Shown here: piece by piece, positions 44,968 through 58,907 of the stretch
Numbering within the stretch: position 1 is the first letter of the stretch
Layout: the number at the start of each line of letters is the position of its first letter
Origin: Thelephora terrestris
Lineage: Eukaryota > Basidiomycota > Agaricomycetes > Thelephorales > Thelephoraceae
Direction: 5' to 3'
NCBI GenBank assembly: GCA_015956445.1
Contig: WIUZ02000020.1
Span: 62,001 to 126,000 of the forward strand
Length of the DNA: 64,000 nucleotides
Notes under the pieces: model-generated
What the model saw: only the letters and a program-made list of their open reading frames with translations
Told to the model about the DNA's origin: nothing
Database searches by the model: none
Translations under genes and position numbers: made by a program

Positions 44968-47900
44968 TTTCCCTTCCGTAGAAGTGCACAAAAGAACGGG
45001 ATCCGGGCCGTGTTCCGATCCCCAAAGCTTATCTCTCCTTCGGGCGACTGAGCCGAGAGAAAGTTTCTTCACCCGAGCGGTTCCCTCGATTCCCTTTCGA
45101 CTGTCCAGCCTTCACGCGATCGGCAAAAAAGTGGAGCTCGCAAAGACTCTGTGGAATTGAAGATGGACGAGAGAGAAGGTTCGAAAGGGAACGCGTGGAA
45201 GGAGCAAACGAAGAAATAAAGCGAGGATGGGGATAGCGTTGCGCATATTGCTCACGCAAGTGGGAAGGAGGGTGGGTACCTGAACTGATCACAAGGGAGA
45301 AAGAGAGAGAGAGATGTGACGGGGGTGGGTCAGATCGCCGGGCTGGATTGGACTTTTTGGGACGCGCGGGTGATGAGGGTGTTCCTGATCGATTGATGTC
45401 GATGAGGAAGCGATGAGTGGAAAGGAGAAAGTTGGAGAAAGGCTGAAAACACAGAGCGAGTACGCGGCATCGTTCAGTGAGGCTCCGCCATCACGGAAAT
45501 GAAAGGATGAGCCAGGGGTAAGGCACACGCTTCGCGAAAGTCAAAGAGGAAAGATAAGTGAGGATGTGGACAACGTGACAAGGGGGGGAGGGGACGTCAA
45601 TTGCACCACCAGCACCACACCATTCAATTCCGTACGAACGACGGGTAACTTAGGGAGGAGGTACACACACCTATTACGGGTTTCTGCTCCCGTGCTCTTC
45701 TCGTTCACTTGAGAAATCCCCTTCACACACGCGGAGTGGACGTCCATGTCAACCGGTCTTCCAGGTACCACCGGAGAATCCGAATGAAACCCCGCGTTCA
45801 TTTGTCCTAAATCGCTCTCCCTTTTCTCTTGATATTTCCGACCGGTTCGACAGACCGGGAACGTTGTCGTGGGGGACGGGTACGAGGGATTCGCAGAGAG
45901 AGAGGGGGAGGGATATCGTGATCGAAATCCAGCACTTGCTGCTCACTGTTACCATGACCATACGAGACGCGTTCCATCGGATCCTTCCCTCTCACAAGAC
46001 CACCTGACCCTCAACGCTGTCCCACGGTAAACGCGAAGCATTTCATTAAGCCATTCAAACGTCCAACCAAAGCGTTCTCTCCCGCGCAACAGCGACCTCA
46101 AACGCCCTCCGACCTCCACGACAATTTGCAACCTCCGACCGCTTTTCACTCGACAACGGTCTTCCATACGCTCAATACAACTGAATGCGTACCTTGGGAG
46201 TTGCTCCACATCTTCAGGGACGTTGAACGCCATCAGATTATCACCGCATTTCTGGGGGAGGGGGGGACCTTTCTCTCTTTCTGCTCGAAATTTACATGCA
46301 CAAACGCTATGCAATAGAACGGCACATCCGACATCAACCCCGTATTCCATGGGTCGTGATTTCGCGCCCCGGTCAGGCAGCCGATCTCGTTAGACATGTA
46401 CTCAGCAGGCACGCGAGGCAGAAAAACTTCCTCTTTCTTCGCTGTCAAGACGGCAACGGGTACGTGGTTTCGTTGGGCCTGAAGTACCTAAAGCGTGCGT
46501 CGAACGTGCGGTGTGCCACAGTCGTGGGTTGATCATGTCGACGATATCTAAGCGTTCATAAAACGACGGGAAGAACGTGGATACGTCCGACTATACACAC
46601 CCCCGATGAGGTCCCCACGGCGTTCCATGCCGAACGTCAAAGAAGCCGATGGCTCCCCCTCCCCCCCGGGTGGGGTGAAGCCGATAGGAAGATCCAGCAA
46701 CAAAACGAGGGTCCCAGAAGAGGGAAGGCCGGGTTTGACATGTGCAATCAGCGCGAAAAATGCTTAAAGGGATATTTTGATATTCTTTTATCAAAGGAGG
46801 GTGTGCCAGCACCCCCCTCCACGCGGCGTTTCGTCACTGTGAAGATGTCCTCGATTTTCATCATCTGCACGGATCGTTTCTCGTGGTCCCCTCTCTCTCC
46901 CCCCTGAACCGAGGGGGGGGGGGGAAAGAAAAAGAGGGTGGGGTCGGGATACGTGCCCGTCCGATCCGCTGATGGAACTTTCGACGCGGAAGAGGAGACC
47001 CAAACGCTTTCGAACAGGCCCTAATCGAATCAAACGGCTCGAGACGGAACCTCGATCTATCTGAGGTCGAGTCCCCCCACATCCCCCTTCGAAGCCTATC
47101 GACAACCTCCTCTTTGTATTTTTCTTTACTCGCACGTAATGTTCCTCACCGGCTCTTTGGACACGAAGAAGAGAGATACAAGTTCAAGAGAAGCCCCTTG
47201 CTCCGATCTCAATCCGGAAATCATGAACCGATGAAACAAAACGTCCCACACCACTAACGACCCCCATCCTCGCAAACCCTCGTTCACGTCCTGTCAACCC
47301 ACGAAAGCGGGTCGAAGGCGGGAGAGAGAGAGAGAGACGTGATTGTAGATCCGGGACTGTATACGCTTCAAAATGAAATGAAAATAAAATAAAAAACATC
47401 GTTCTATCACTTTCAAAGCGGCACTCCTTCACCCGGACCAAACGTTCGAGACCGCTTTTTTTTTTTTTTTTTGTTCCACCCCGGCCTACAGGTGACAAAC
47501 GTATATATAGTATACACGCAGACCGCGACCCTTACACCGTACGTATACGTGTCGGTTGCGCTGACTTGACTCTTGCACCGGTTTTTCTTTTTGTTTGTGG
47601 AAAAAAAAAAACTCCGGCACAGCGCCCAGCGCGATATGTTCGATATCTATAAAGATAATCTATACATGTTCCCCCCCCCCCCATTCTAACTCCTCATTCT
47701 AACTCGATAAAGGTCTTCGAGTAACGTTCCTCAATGCACCGGCTTTTTTTCTTCTTTTCATAATCAGCTTGACACAACTGACGAGATGACACGGCACAGC
47801 AAATTACGAGCTGGGCACCCAGTTTCGGGCAAGGCGGACCCGGGAGCCGTCGCTCGTTTTTGCATCTCTCACATAAGTGTACTGTGATCTTACAATGATA

Positions 47901-48555
47901 ACTTGAAGCGATAGATGCAGGCGAACGGAGCAACGACCGCGTGTACCCGAGAACCATTCTAATATGTACCGTACGAAAATAGCACTTTAAGAGCACCATC
48001 TACTCCTCGCCGAGGAGTTCCACATATAAAGGAAACATAAAGAAAAAACATACAATATGTACAACTTTTCTCGCGCCCTCCACCCCAAAAAAAAAACACA
48101 AACGAAAGAGACGAGAATTTACGGCCTAGTATACATCTTTGTTGATTTGCGTTGACCTATGGAAAAAAAGAGAGAGCCGTCGAAGTAGGATGTGCATGTG
48201 GTACACAAAGTGAACAGAGGACGACAACATGGGGGAGGGAGAGAGTGTGAAATATATGGGAAAGGAGTAGAGTAGGTGGGGTGGTGGGGGGGAGGGGAAC
48301 GCCGGGATTTAAAGTACATTACGCACGATGGTATGGAGATTTTAACCTCCAAGTGGAGGGACGCAACAAGGTAGACGGAAAGAACGTTCAAGTGCGGTGG
48401 ACCAAGAAGGTACAAGAAAGGCGAAAAAAACGGTCGAAAAACGAAGGGGGCCGGACCAGGCATGGGAGTTATATGAACGAATAGTGTAAAAGACAAAGGG
48501 GGTGGGGACAGTCCCATAATAAAAATAAGGGCAAAAGTCGGTGCGACAAAGGAAC
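44968..48555. other. Gene-poor, low-complexity region
   Basis: Frames on both strands overlap, lack motifs and are rich in low-complexity Ser/Arg/Pro sequence. Homopolymers (G12 at 46913, T17 at 47456, C12 at 47671) are frequent. The right end should contain the long 3' region of the CON7-like gene. No gene was supported. Confidence 0.4.
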
Positions 48556-50334
48556 TTAAATGTCCTTTCCGTACCTCAAACCATCAAGGTTGACCGGCGT
48601 CAACAACGTAGAATCTCTCGGAAGTCTGTTTCGACCAAGCGAGTACTCTGAGCTCTGCGAACCGTGCGAATGGGCGTGAACGCTTTCCTCGTAAGCCCCG
48701 TAACCGCCAGAGGTCGACTGTAGTTGGTAAGACGATCTAGGCTCGTCGTACTCTGAACCCGCAGAAGGGCTGTCTCCAGCCGTGCCTCCTGACGTACCCG
48801 TACCCCCACTCGTCGAACGATAGTCGAGAGGGTTCAGGATCATCCCGTTGTCCGATGAGAGACGATTTATCGGGTGGCTGTTTGTGGGCGGGAGAGGCGG
48901 GAGCGTCGTGGCCGAAGTCAATCGTTGGCTGCCTCGGTTCGGTGGCGAATGCGGGGAACCGTTGGACTGGTCGGCTTGAGGAGACTGAAGTGGCGGGTAA
49001 GTGTACCCGTGAGTGGTGGTGGTGTACTGGTCCTGCGTCGTGTATTGAGTGTAACCAGACATCTGGTCGTTCGAGGCGGAGAGCGAAGAGTTGTCGTATT
49101 GTCCGTAGACGTCATCGACTACGGTGCCCTCAGAAGTATAACTCATCGAGAGCGAGTATCTCCTATCCTGGTTGTGGTCCATCCAAGCCTGCGAACTCAC
49201 CCCGGGTTGAAGATATGGGTTCGAGGCTCGATAAGAAGCGATTCCGGGAATACTCGAATCGGTCATCCTCCGCCTGCGATCAGACATCGGGTTTTGCATA
49301 TTGGCGGAAGCTTGATAGTATGGGTTGATCGGCTGCGGCGGATAACTGTTCGCGTTGGATGGGGATTGGCCCGGGGCGGCCGACTGAGGAGAGGAAAAAC
49401 TTCCTTCCTTCTTGGCCTTCCGCCACTGTTTTCGCAACTCCTTGAACTCTGGGGGTGGGCGGGGTGTGGTCAGGGGTAAAGATAAGATCAAAAGGGTGGA
49501 GCGGTGCTCACCTGAAGGTAACCTCCTCGGCCCATGCTTTTGCATCACGACGTGAGCGTTGAGATGGTTCAGGGTGCCGTAGGATTTTGTGCATTCTGGC
49601 CATGAACAGTGATAAAGACGCTCAATCTCGTCATACCTCCTCCTCGGCCTCTTCCGAATGGTCGTTCCTGGAAGAGAGACAAATGCGTACGTCTTGTTCG
49701 GGTTCGAAGGTGAGGAAGGATTTTGGTCCTTACTCAAAGCTTGAGTCGACATGTCTGGCGACACCGACGAATGTGGGGACAGGGACTGAACCTGAACGGT
49801 AGAATCGACCGCCCCTGTGGACCCTGTGGAGGGCCGCGGGCTGTGATTTGAAGGATCAGAAAAGGCTTCGTCGTGGGCTTGCTGAGAACGGTAATCTGCA
49901 GAGGATGCGTTGCTATCTGTCCTGGAGTGACCAGGATAGTTGGGCCGAGAGGAAGCAGAGTAGTGAAGGGTCGGCGGGGAGTAGGAGGACGCATAGTTGT
50001 TGTAACGCGAGTCCACGGGGCGATAAGCAGACGGATGGGAGCCGCTGAGGAGGGCGGGTTCGGACATCCTGCGATGGTCGATGGCGGAATCTGGAGCGGG
50101 GTAGAAGGAAGAGGAAGGGTTTCTCTGGGTTGAGGGGTACCTGAGCTGGTTGTGGGGTGCGCTCATGGGTTGAGACAAGTTTATCGGATTAGAGTCGTCG
50201 GCAGACTGTGGGGAAGAGAGGGGGGAGTTGTCATTGTATATCATCTCATAACGTTTGTCTGGGACGTCGATCGAGGAGACGGGAATGTCGAGTGCGAGTC
50301 TCGGGGCGGCAGGTTGTGGCAAGAGACTGAGCAT
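48556..50334 (-). CDS. C2H2 zinc-finger transcription factor, CON7-like
   Basis: Two exons (50334-49512 and 49448-48556, phase-1 intron) encode 571 residues. Near residues 230-270 is the conserved block: basic RKRPRRRYDEIERLY, then a single finger CSWPECTKSYGTLNHLNAHV with histidines H-x5-H (VVMQKHGPRR), spliced to EFKELRKQWRKAKKE. This combination of one finger with flanking basic and FKELRKQWR segments is that of the CON7 group of fungal regulators, which in Magnaporthe controls conidiation and wall-related genes; the target genes here are unknown. The rest is disordered and rich in Ser, Pro, Tyr and Gln, including repeated YTQYTTQDQYTTTT, suggesting activation regions. The chosen start is MLSLLPQPAAPRLALDIP; an in-frame start 29 codons upstream (50421) would add a hydrophobic stretch. 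Confidence 0.88.
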   Translation of the reverse strand: MLSLLPQPAAPRLALDIPVSSIDVPDKRYEMIYNDNSPLSSPQSADDSNPINLSQPMSAPHNQLRYPSTQRNPSSSFYPAPDSAIDHRRMSEPALLSGSHPSAYRPVDSRYNNYASSYSPPTLHYSASSRPNYPGHSRTDSNASSADYRSQQAHDEAFSDPSNHSPRPSTGSTGAVDSTVQVQSLSPHSSVSPDMSTQALSKDQNPSSPSNPNKTYAFVSLPGTTIRKRPRRRYDEIERLYHCSWPECTKSYGTLNHLNAHVVMQKHGPRRLPSGEHRSTLLILSLPLTTPRPPPEFKELRKQWRKAKKEGSFSSPQSAAPGQSPSNANSYPPQPINPYYQASANMQNPMSDRRRRMTDSSIPGIASYRASNPYLQPGVSSQAWMDHNQDRRYSLSMSYTSEGTVVDDVYGQYDNSSLSASNDQMSGYTQYTTQDQYTTTTHGYTYPPLQSPQADQSNGSPHSPPNRGSQRLTSATTLPPLPPTNSHPINRLSSDNGMILNPLDYRSTSGGTGTSGGTAGDSPSAGSEYDEPRSSYQLQSTSGGYGAYEESVHAHSHGSQSSEYSLGRNRLPRDSTLLTPVNLDGLRYGKDI

Positions 50335-53300
50335 AGCAGACGAAGCGATTGCGAGAAAGATAGACCAGACGAGCGCAACAGGATCTGGCCTCGAAAGGAC
50401 GAGAGAAGGGTGGACGCACAAACGTACCGAGAGACGTTATATCATATATTATATTCCTCATTCTCGTCGGTTCTGAAGAAATATAATATAATAATTGAAA
50501 TATTACGAAAATGCAAATCCCCCCCTCGTCACGCCGTCACATATTATGTAACCCCTTCGACCCAATCTGAAACAGAATCTCAAGCTGTCAAGAGCAAGAA
50601 TTAATATTACCTTTTTTGCATGTTGTTACATCAGGGTCACAGCTGTCATAAGCTTCCCTTCTCCAGCGGGAGAGCGTCTAGAGGTGTTCGATGTTGGATT
50701 GGCTGCGAGTCGAAGCCTGGGAGATGGAAAATGTGAGGGGATTCCCACCGTATATGATACCGTCCAGAGGGGATGAGTAGGGCGATGCAAGTGTCTCGTC
50801 TTTGCGCGCGCTGTCCTCGGAGATGGCCTGTTGGCAGTTGGACGTACAAGACGGAACAAGAAAGTCGCAAACAAACCTGGGTCCACTCAGCCCAGTGCGC
50901 ACGAGTTGGATCCATGGTCCATTTTTTGCTTTTCTAGAATTGATGGGGGCTGCGGAACAAACGGAAGCATTCCGAACGAAGTTCCTGGCGGTCGGGCCGC
51001 GGCCGCACCCACACGTCAATTTCGGCCTTGATCGTTCCTCCAAAACCATCCCCCTTTTTTTCTCACCTTCCCTCGGTACCAACGAGGGGCGACTCAAGTG
51101 ATGTGTCCCCCCTGCGGTGTATACAGGTGGAGCAGATAGATACGTGAGATGAGACGGATGCAATACCGGCCTGGACGTCCTCCCTCCTGCGAAGTAGATA
51201 ATGTTGGGGGCTTCGAATGAAACCTGGCGTCGCCTTTTCGGTCGAAACAGAGGTGAAGGTCGAACAAGGGACGCGGCCAAGGGTGGAAAAAACAGAGCGG
51301 GTTCTAGAATCGGCCGAACATCGATCTGGTATCCGTATGTATTTACTTCCCGTTTTGGACATCTACATCAGGGCCGAATGTGGCAAATTGTTCCGAAATC
51401 GTCCACGGGCGATCGTCGTCCTGAGTCGCCCTCCCCCGCTCACAGCCTCAGCTCCTCATCGGCAGTAGGTCGGCAATCTTGCTCAACATCTCTCTCTCTC
51501 TCTTGCTACGAATACACGCTCGTTTGAGCCGAGGGCCGACCGGCCGAAATGAGTGGAAAGTGAAAGAAGGAGACTTGTGTGATTTGCCGGAAAGAGAGGG
51601 AGAGGATCGTATTTTCGCACAGAGAGAAAAGTGAGAATTTAGACAAGGAACTGAATGGGAACAACGCGGAATAAGGTTGGAAAGTGAGCCGCACATTCAA
51701 TTCGCCGTTTCCAGGGTTCTCCGCTGACTCCCCCACCAAAGGTCATCTGCTCCTCTTTTTGATATCCCCGTCCTCATCCTCTCCCGCTCAAAGAATGAGA
51801 AAGTACGAGTGTTCGATACACGAGGACAGACAGACGAAAAGCCGATTGCTAAGCTCATCACAGGTTCCATATCCATCATCTGACCATCACACCCATCATC
51901 CCACACTCTGTTGCATTCTCTCCACCCTCGCGGCCGCGTCTCAGTATTCAATACACCGTACTCATCTATTTGCTACCCGGATAATCCAACCTCTCCTTCA
52001 AAACTCTTTACCGCGCTCTATGAATTCGGAGATTGCCGTGCTACTCTTCATCGCTAGAGCCTTCCATACTGTTCCGGGTCCGAACGTTCAGCTCGCTTGA
52101 AAGTTCTCCGTCAGACTCGTCGATGATCTCCTCCATGAAAGCCTCAATGGAAAGATCTCGGTTATGTGATCGAGCGGCCAAAACACCAAAATACGTTCAA
52201 AGCCCTCGAACGCACCGTCTTTGACGACCTAAATGCAGCCAAGCTCTGGGGTGTCCAACAGAGCGCCCTCGCGAGAAGCAGCATGACGACGCCGTCAAGG
52301 CGAAACCGACACCGTCAGACACCCCCCGGAATGCCGATCTGGAACAAGACAATGTACGTCCTTCCTCAACCCCGCCACCGTTGCCACTCCCCCCGACGTC
52401 GCTTGCACACGGGTCTTATTTCCGTGCCCCTGAATGTACCCTCTTCACGTCCCTCACCGTCTGCATTTTTTTGGGGGGTGATTGATTACATCGCCGATGA
52501 AACATTTTTTGCAGTGCCACCGTGCATCTCACAATATCCCCTTCGCTTGTTGATCTGCCCTCATCTTTCAGTGTGGATCTAGCTCGCCGGGCGTGGTCCA
52601 TATCTCACGTAAGTACATTCTTTGCGATGGAGGTTATGTCACTGACAATGTTGTACGACAACAGCGCCTCTGGCCAGCTGTCACCTCCCTCGATCGTTTC
52701 GCCACCGCCAGATCGGTGGGATTGTGGACGACCTTTGAAACGGGACCGTTTTGTACGTGTATCCACCATCACTATCGCGACCTCGCACCCTCTAATCGTC
52801 GTTGTGGCGTCCTTCGATCGGACGTTTTCTCAAAATGTCCACTCTGTTTCTCCTCCCAAAATGCACGCGAAGTCAAACGCACGTCTCGTTGTTTATTGGT
52901 TCATGGCTTCGGTCCCGCACGGTTCCTTGTTTGTCACTTGCCATACCCAATTCCAGGGCTGGTCGACCTTCAGGTTTCGCAGCCGGACTGTCACGGATCC
53001 ATTCATCCATGGGCCTTTGTCATCGGAGCCTCCATTTCGCTACCGGCGTTTTATCTTCCCAATTTCTCTCACTTCTCGCCTCTCGTTACTTCTCCCGTCT
53101 TCCCGTCCACAGTCCCAACACGTCATCTTCTATGAATCAAGATCCCACTGACGATTACGAAATGACAGATCGGCAGGGATGACCTGATATTTCCTTGAGC
53201 GACGGCTTGGGTTCTCAGAGAGGTCCTGGTGACCCACACGCCCCTTCGCGTCTCTCGGTGGAAAGAAGGTCAGCCGGTTTGACCATCACATCGGCCCACC

Positions 53301-56300
53301 CCTCGGGCGGCGCGCGGGCGGTGGTTTCCCCCCGGTTACACTGCTCTCGTTCGCGGCGGCCGACGTGGCGGTCGCCATACCATGTGGGAAGTTTGCCACT
53401 CGTTTTCGCTTGCTTCATAATCTGGCGATGCTGCTCGTGTTGCATGCCTCGTGCAGCAATGACGTGATCGAGCACGATCACACCACACATGTGGGACGGT
53501 ACATCCACGATTGTCTCCCTACCGTTCTACCACCGCCTATTCCACAGTTGTGAAGCATCGTGGTCGATTCGATGCCCTTGGCGTCTCGAGCGGCCTTCAT
53601 CAGACGGGGGTGTACAATCGCTGATTTATCGAGTATTTTCCCCTCACACTCTAGGCTCTGTCTGCGTAGACGGGTACATATCAGACGTCCACACGCCGCC
53701 GGCCAGACACGTGTTCAGTGTTTTGTCGCCCCCAGTGTTCGAACGCGATCAACCTTCATCTGTCACACCGGTTTATCTCCCAGCTCCACGGTCGCAAATG
53801 ATTCCCTCTTGCTTTGATCCCTTTGTCCTGCTCACATTAGGGGCTGGGATTGACGGATGACTGAACGATGACCCCAAACTGCCGTTCCGTCCTCCGCTAG
53901 CCCCCCCACGTTTTTTGATCTTGATCGGCGCCTGATCCGAGCTGAGGAAACCTGCACTCGAACATATCGACAAGCTCAACGATTTCACGTTCCGAACTGC
54001 GTTTGGCGGGAGTTTGAAGTGGGGACGCGTTTAGAAACCTGTTTTTTTCTTCTCTGCATCCCTGGTCGTGTCCTTCAACCCGCGCCTGGGTTGTGCGCTG
54101 TCCGAAACGTGGCGCTCTGTCAATCGGAGGCTTTTGGAAACGGGGGGGGGAGGGTTTCTGATATGATTCGGGTGGGGTCTTGCCCTGCGTTCGCCATCCT
54201 TGGACAGCGCTTGTTGTTGTCTTGATCCACAGATGGTGACTTGTCTTCTTCGTCCACTTCCCCCTCCCGCCCGGGCCAGTTCCGGCTACGGTGGGAGTTA
54301 TCTGGAGCGCTCTACGTCAAGCGTGTGCGGTTCGCCGACGTCCTCCATTCTCGGGTGATTCTTTTTTATTTTTTTCATTTTGGCAATTTGCAAACTGCGG
54401 TCCCGACAGCCATTATCTTACCGCACAGGGCGTTGGGGCAAGCTTTCCCGGGTTTTCCAAGGAAACAAACGAGGACGGATGCTATCTCACCGCTCTGGAT
54501 ATCTGCCCCGCTGCGATTGCGAGCGCTTCTGCCTTTGCTCGATGACCTCGTCTAGGGACTGGAGAGTGGTCTGTCTGCGTTTTCAGTGACGTTTTAGGCT
54601 AGATCCAAGGGGTGTGGCACAGGTTGTTGAAGGGGATCAAAGACGTTCGGGAGGGGTTTGCTTTCTTAACCCATTACCAGGCCATCGTGGATCCACGTCG
54701 CCATATGATCTGCGTCGCTGTCGTCTCTGCCTACTGAAGACTGCCTCCAGAAAGACTATGGAGGGTACGATAATTTCTTGCACGCGGATCTCTAACCCCA
54801 GGGTTCTACCACCTGATGTTCCCACGTGAGAAGCCGGAAAGGCCAAGAAGCTTATGATCTTGAACGATCAAGGTCTGGGCAGCGTTAAAGGGGCAACATC
54901 TTTGAAAAGGGGAGATGAGCCGCTACCCGCCCAAGGAATTGGAGAAGAGGCGTCCGGGGCTTGAAGGGAGCCGGTGAAAGAACAAGCGGCCAAAGAAAAA
55001 AACCAAGTGCGTATGTGATGATGTTTTTCCTTTCAATCCGCGAGCTTGGGACGAGCGCGACATATTTACAAATCTTTCCCCAATTCTTTTCGTGGACAAG
55101 GAATATCATGATATTTGGAAAAGCCGGCGTTATGCGTTTTTTGTGAGTTTCATCTCTTGCATCAAATTCGGATCCCCTTGCAACCCACAGGAGCGTCTGC
55201 TGACGCGTGCTTCAACGTAACTCTCGCTATGACTGCGGTCACACTGCGGATTGGTTACGACTCGAGGTTCGTCAGCGTATGTCCGAAGATGTCTGTGGAT
55301 TCATTTTATGCTCGTGCAGGCCTTTCAGAACGTGGTACGGTTCATTTGAATTGAAGAAGGGTCGCTGAACGTTAGCTCTGAAAGATATGATATGTTTCGA
55401 GAGGCTTTTGAGCCGCCGCGGAAGTAATCTCGGCTTTCCCCTTCAAAGCGTCCTCAAACACTGCGTTTCATCTCGTTCAATTTCACATTTGGGGGGAAAA
55501 GTCCGGAGATCTTCCACCTCCGTTCCTCTGACTCCACCACCCCGTTACCAAAGCTTCATTTATCGTTCCTGAGAAACTTCAAGCGTAGTTTCCTCACGCA
55601 TCCTGAGCAGGGCTGATGGAGCGACGAGGGGGGCGGGGACCGATTACAGTACTGCGGGAGTGATCTGCGGAGAGGTGATCGATGAATTGAGGAAGACGAG
55701 GTTCAACGGTTCCACCACATTCAGAGGCTCTGGAGGCCCAGACCCCTTCACCACGGATCGTACACCCAATCCGAGGATTTCCCGAACTCGCACACGAGGA
55801 CGCGGTTGACCAATACTCCGCGCAGTGTATGTGTGTTCCTTTTCCGTCATCTATTTCCATTTCCTCTCGCCCTCGCATTTGCTCCTCGATTTTGATTTTT
55901 GGCTTTTACAATCTTCCTTCTCCCCCCCGGGAGCAGCAACCCGCCGGCCTTCTGTTGCTTGTGGGCTGATCGCGGGACCATGGGATCATTGATTCAGTTC
56001 TCAGTGACCCGTGGCCGTTGACCTTCTCCCCGTCCTTATCATTAGACTTGGGGGGCGCTTACTCTGTCCATGTGGCACCCGACCCGAACCCCCGACCAGT
56101 CAGCTGGGAAGGTTCTTGGGAAGAACGGTTTGCGAGAGGGGCATTCCCTTTGATGTTCACGTTGCTTAATTCATCACCTTCACAACTCATATCCCCCTCC
56201 TTTGTATTGACGCCTTTGTTGGGTGTGGTGAGGACTTGTAGGGATTGCATCCCACAGATCGATAACGATCGCTATCTGTGTTCTTCCTAGGCTGCGCACT

Positions 56301-58907
56301 GATACTGAGGACGCAGGGATCACATCAAACTGTGTGCTGAGCGTTGAATATTGGGGCATTCGAAAATGATGAGGAATTGAACCCAAGTGAGTGGTATTGA
56401 TTATTTGTCTATACCCCCGTGGTCGTGTTGTTCGGGCGCGCGAGAGAATTGCTGCCCTTGGACGTTAATCGGTTCATCTCGAGGTGTAGGTTAAGGGGCC
56501 GGACTCGTTTGAATGGTGATCGGCGTATGTATTTCAACTACGAGTTGAGCACCCTCTTATCGCCCCACGGACGTGCCAAGGGGCCCCCTTGAACGCCGGA
56601 TCATCGATAACCGTGCGCTCGCCGGTTCGATTCCAGTGGGGTCATGTCAAGCCTGGCCCCCGGTTGTCAATCAAATATCTTGCCCACGAGGTAGGAGTTG
56701 ATGCGGGGTGGCTCGACTATTCAATAGGCAGATTGGTGAAATGCTTTGAGCTCCCGGAAGCGTTCACTGGGGTATGCGTTCGCGTCTGCAGATCACCGAA
56801 TGATGTATGGTGGCGTTTGTCAACTCCCGTCCGCCTTTATGTGATCTGGGGTCTCTTCCCCCCCGAGCGCAATTGGATCCCCGGATTACGTTGGGAACTT
56901 GTTGACGGGTGCCGGTTGGGGTCATCTCGGGGAGATGCTTGCGAAACGGTTGCCGAGCCCGGTCAGTGATGGTTATTCGACTCGAGCAAGGGGGACGGGT
57001 CGGAAGGCTCGGGCTGGAGCCGTGGATTGGAAGTCATTTTTGGCATCCGTTAGAAAGGAATTGCCGTTCTTTGTTTTTGTGTCTTTGCGGGGGTCGTGGT
57101 CCCCTCGGAGGCGGAAGATATCGAAGCTGCTAAGGTCAGGTCATTCATGGAACTCAGGCTGAATGCCAAAGCCGTCTTCTCTCAGTGAATCTGCTATTTC
57201 GGGGGCCACCTCCCTCTTGGGGTCAGGACGAGCAAGCGTTGGAGAAGCAAATTGAGGCTTCGTTGAACGGAGGGTGGAAAACTGGATTCTTCGAAATGGA
57301 ACGGCCCGGTACGTTCCACCCCCCTCTTCAATTCCTCCCGTTCGATTTCGGTGTCTTCGGTCTGCCGCTTCGATCTACTCCCGTTTCTTATTTTGTTCCC
57401 GCCCCTTCGCCTTGTTTCCGTCTCTTGTTTGAGCCCGACCGACGCTTTTTATCTCGTTTGGGACTATGTGTGTGGTGCTGGCGACTAAACTCGTGCCTGC
57501 TTTGGAGCGGTGGGAGGGTCCAAAATTTAGACTAATTTGTACTAGGAGGCAGCGGTTGTCCGCTGCGGTTATTCTTGCCAAGTAGTAGCATTCTTGCCTT
57601 TGTTCTTTGAGGCTCTAGTCGTGCTTCTCGCGGCTCGATTGCTCTCGATCTGCGCCTGTGCTGACTTGCCGGTTTCGCAATTACGATTAGCCTGATCGAT
57701 CTTCTTGTGGCGAGCGATTCCCCCGCTGTGAATCTCGCACGTACTTTTGCGTCCTAGCGTTGAATTCTCAAAGTCGTGCACGTTCTGCTCTTACATCATT
57801 GAGTTATGAGTCTGCAGGTACATCGGATGGTTGTCGAGATGTCAAGGTTACCAGGGATGGGTTAGCTTAACTTTAGTTCACATCGCTCCCTTTTGATCTT
57901 TTGTTTCCGTCTTTTTCGAATTCGTGAAGAGTGCACCGCTTACGACCGTGCATCACCAGACTCCTTTCGAAGTGTTAATGGGCCTTGGAAGTTCGAGCTC
58001 GGAGCGGGGGTGCCGGTGAGATCTTCTTCCTTCCTCTCTTGGCGAAAGTGAGTTGTCATCAACGCTGCAGTAAATGGTGACCTCGTTGTTTGGTGTATTC
58101 GGGATAAGTCCTCCAATTCAAGCATCTCGAAGTTTCATAAAGGTCTCGAGACGTTCAGACCTGTAGTCACTCGGTCACATATAAGGTACACACATCAAGC
58201 ACATCTTACAGAACGATCCTGTGCACTAGTCCCCTCGAGGAACCCCCAATGGGAGATCTGTGATTGCAACAGCATCCGGCAACGTCCTACAATTCAGCAG
58301 GAGTGAGAGCTCGAAGGAATGTCCTTTTGGTCTCTAAGCTCCGCTCAGTGCGCCGAAGATTTCGGTGGCCATCGGTGATCGAGATAGGGTATTTTCGGCA
58401 CCATCACTGTGGGCCCGGACTCTCCACGGCAACTCCCCGGTCAGGCACGGATGTCGACGGTCCAGTCCTGGTCATTGAGCGCCTAGTTTTTTTGATGATT
58501 TTCTCGTCCTCTACGCTTTTTTTCGGTGTGGCTAGACCAAGAGGAACGCACGGAATAGGCACTTGTAACAAATGTGGCTTTTGGGCAGCCAGACCGCCTC
58601 GGCCAAATCACCCGCGCAGACATTCAACGAACCTTCACAACGTGGCACGCGCGATCGTCATTGAGATCGATCCATCCTCGTTCCCGTTGTTCGCACACAC
58701 ATCCTCTCCACTCGAAGAACGCGCATTTCGACCTCTTTTGCTATTTGTAACGTGGTTTCTATTGTGTTCTTTGGTGCGGATCTGCGTGGGCCAACAGCGA
58801 AGGGGACCGGACGGAGCCATAAAACCGATTGACCAGAAGAACGAGTGGAAAAGCTTTCAAGGCTGGCGACCTCAGGATCGACGAAATCGAAAGCGGGCAC
58901 GGGAAGG
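50335..58907. other. Gene-poor 8.6-kb region
   Basis: I found no conserved gene. The longest frames (52522-53151 and 52593-53135, plus strand) overlap in different frames with no known motif, and short open pieces at 54291-54545 and 56899-57162 could not be joined by splice sites. The left end holds the promoter of the CON7-like gene; long upstream regions are common for regulators. A fast-evolving or non-coding gene could be hidden here. Confidence 0.35.

Noticed and set aside
52522-53151. 209-codon and overlapping 180-codon plus-strand frames
   Set aside because: Two frames are open over the same DNA, neither shows a motif or plausible splice partners.
56580-56660. tRNA-like GGTTCGATTCC box B
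   Set aside because: The T-arm does not pair and no acceptor stem or box A lies upstream.
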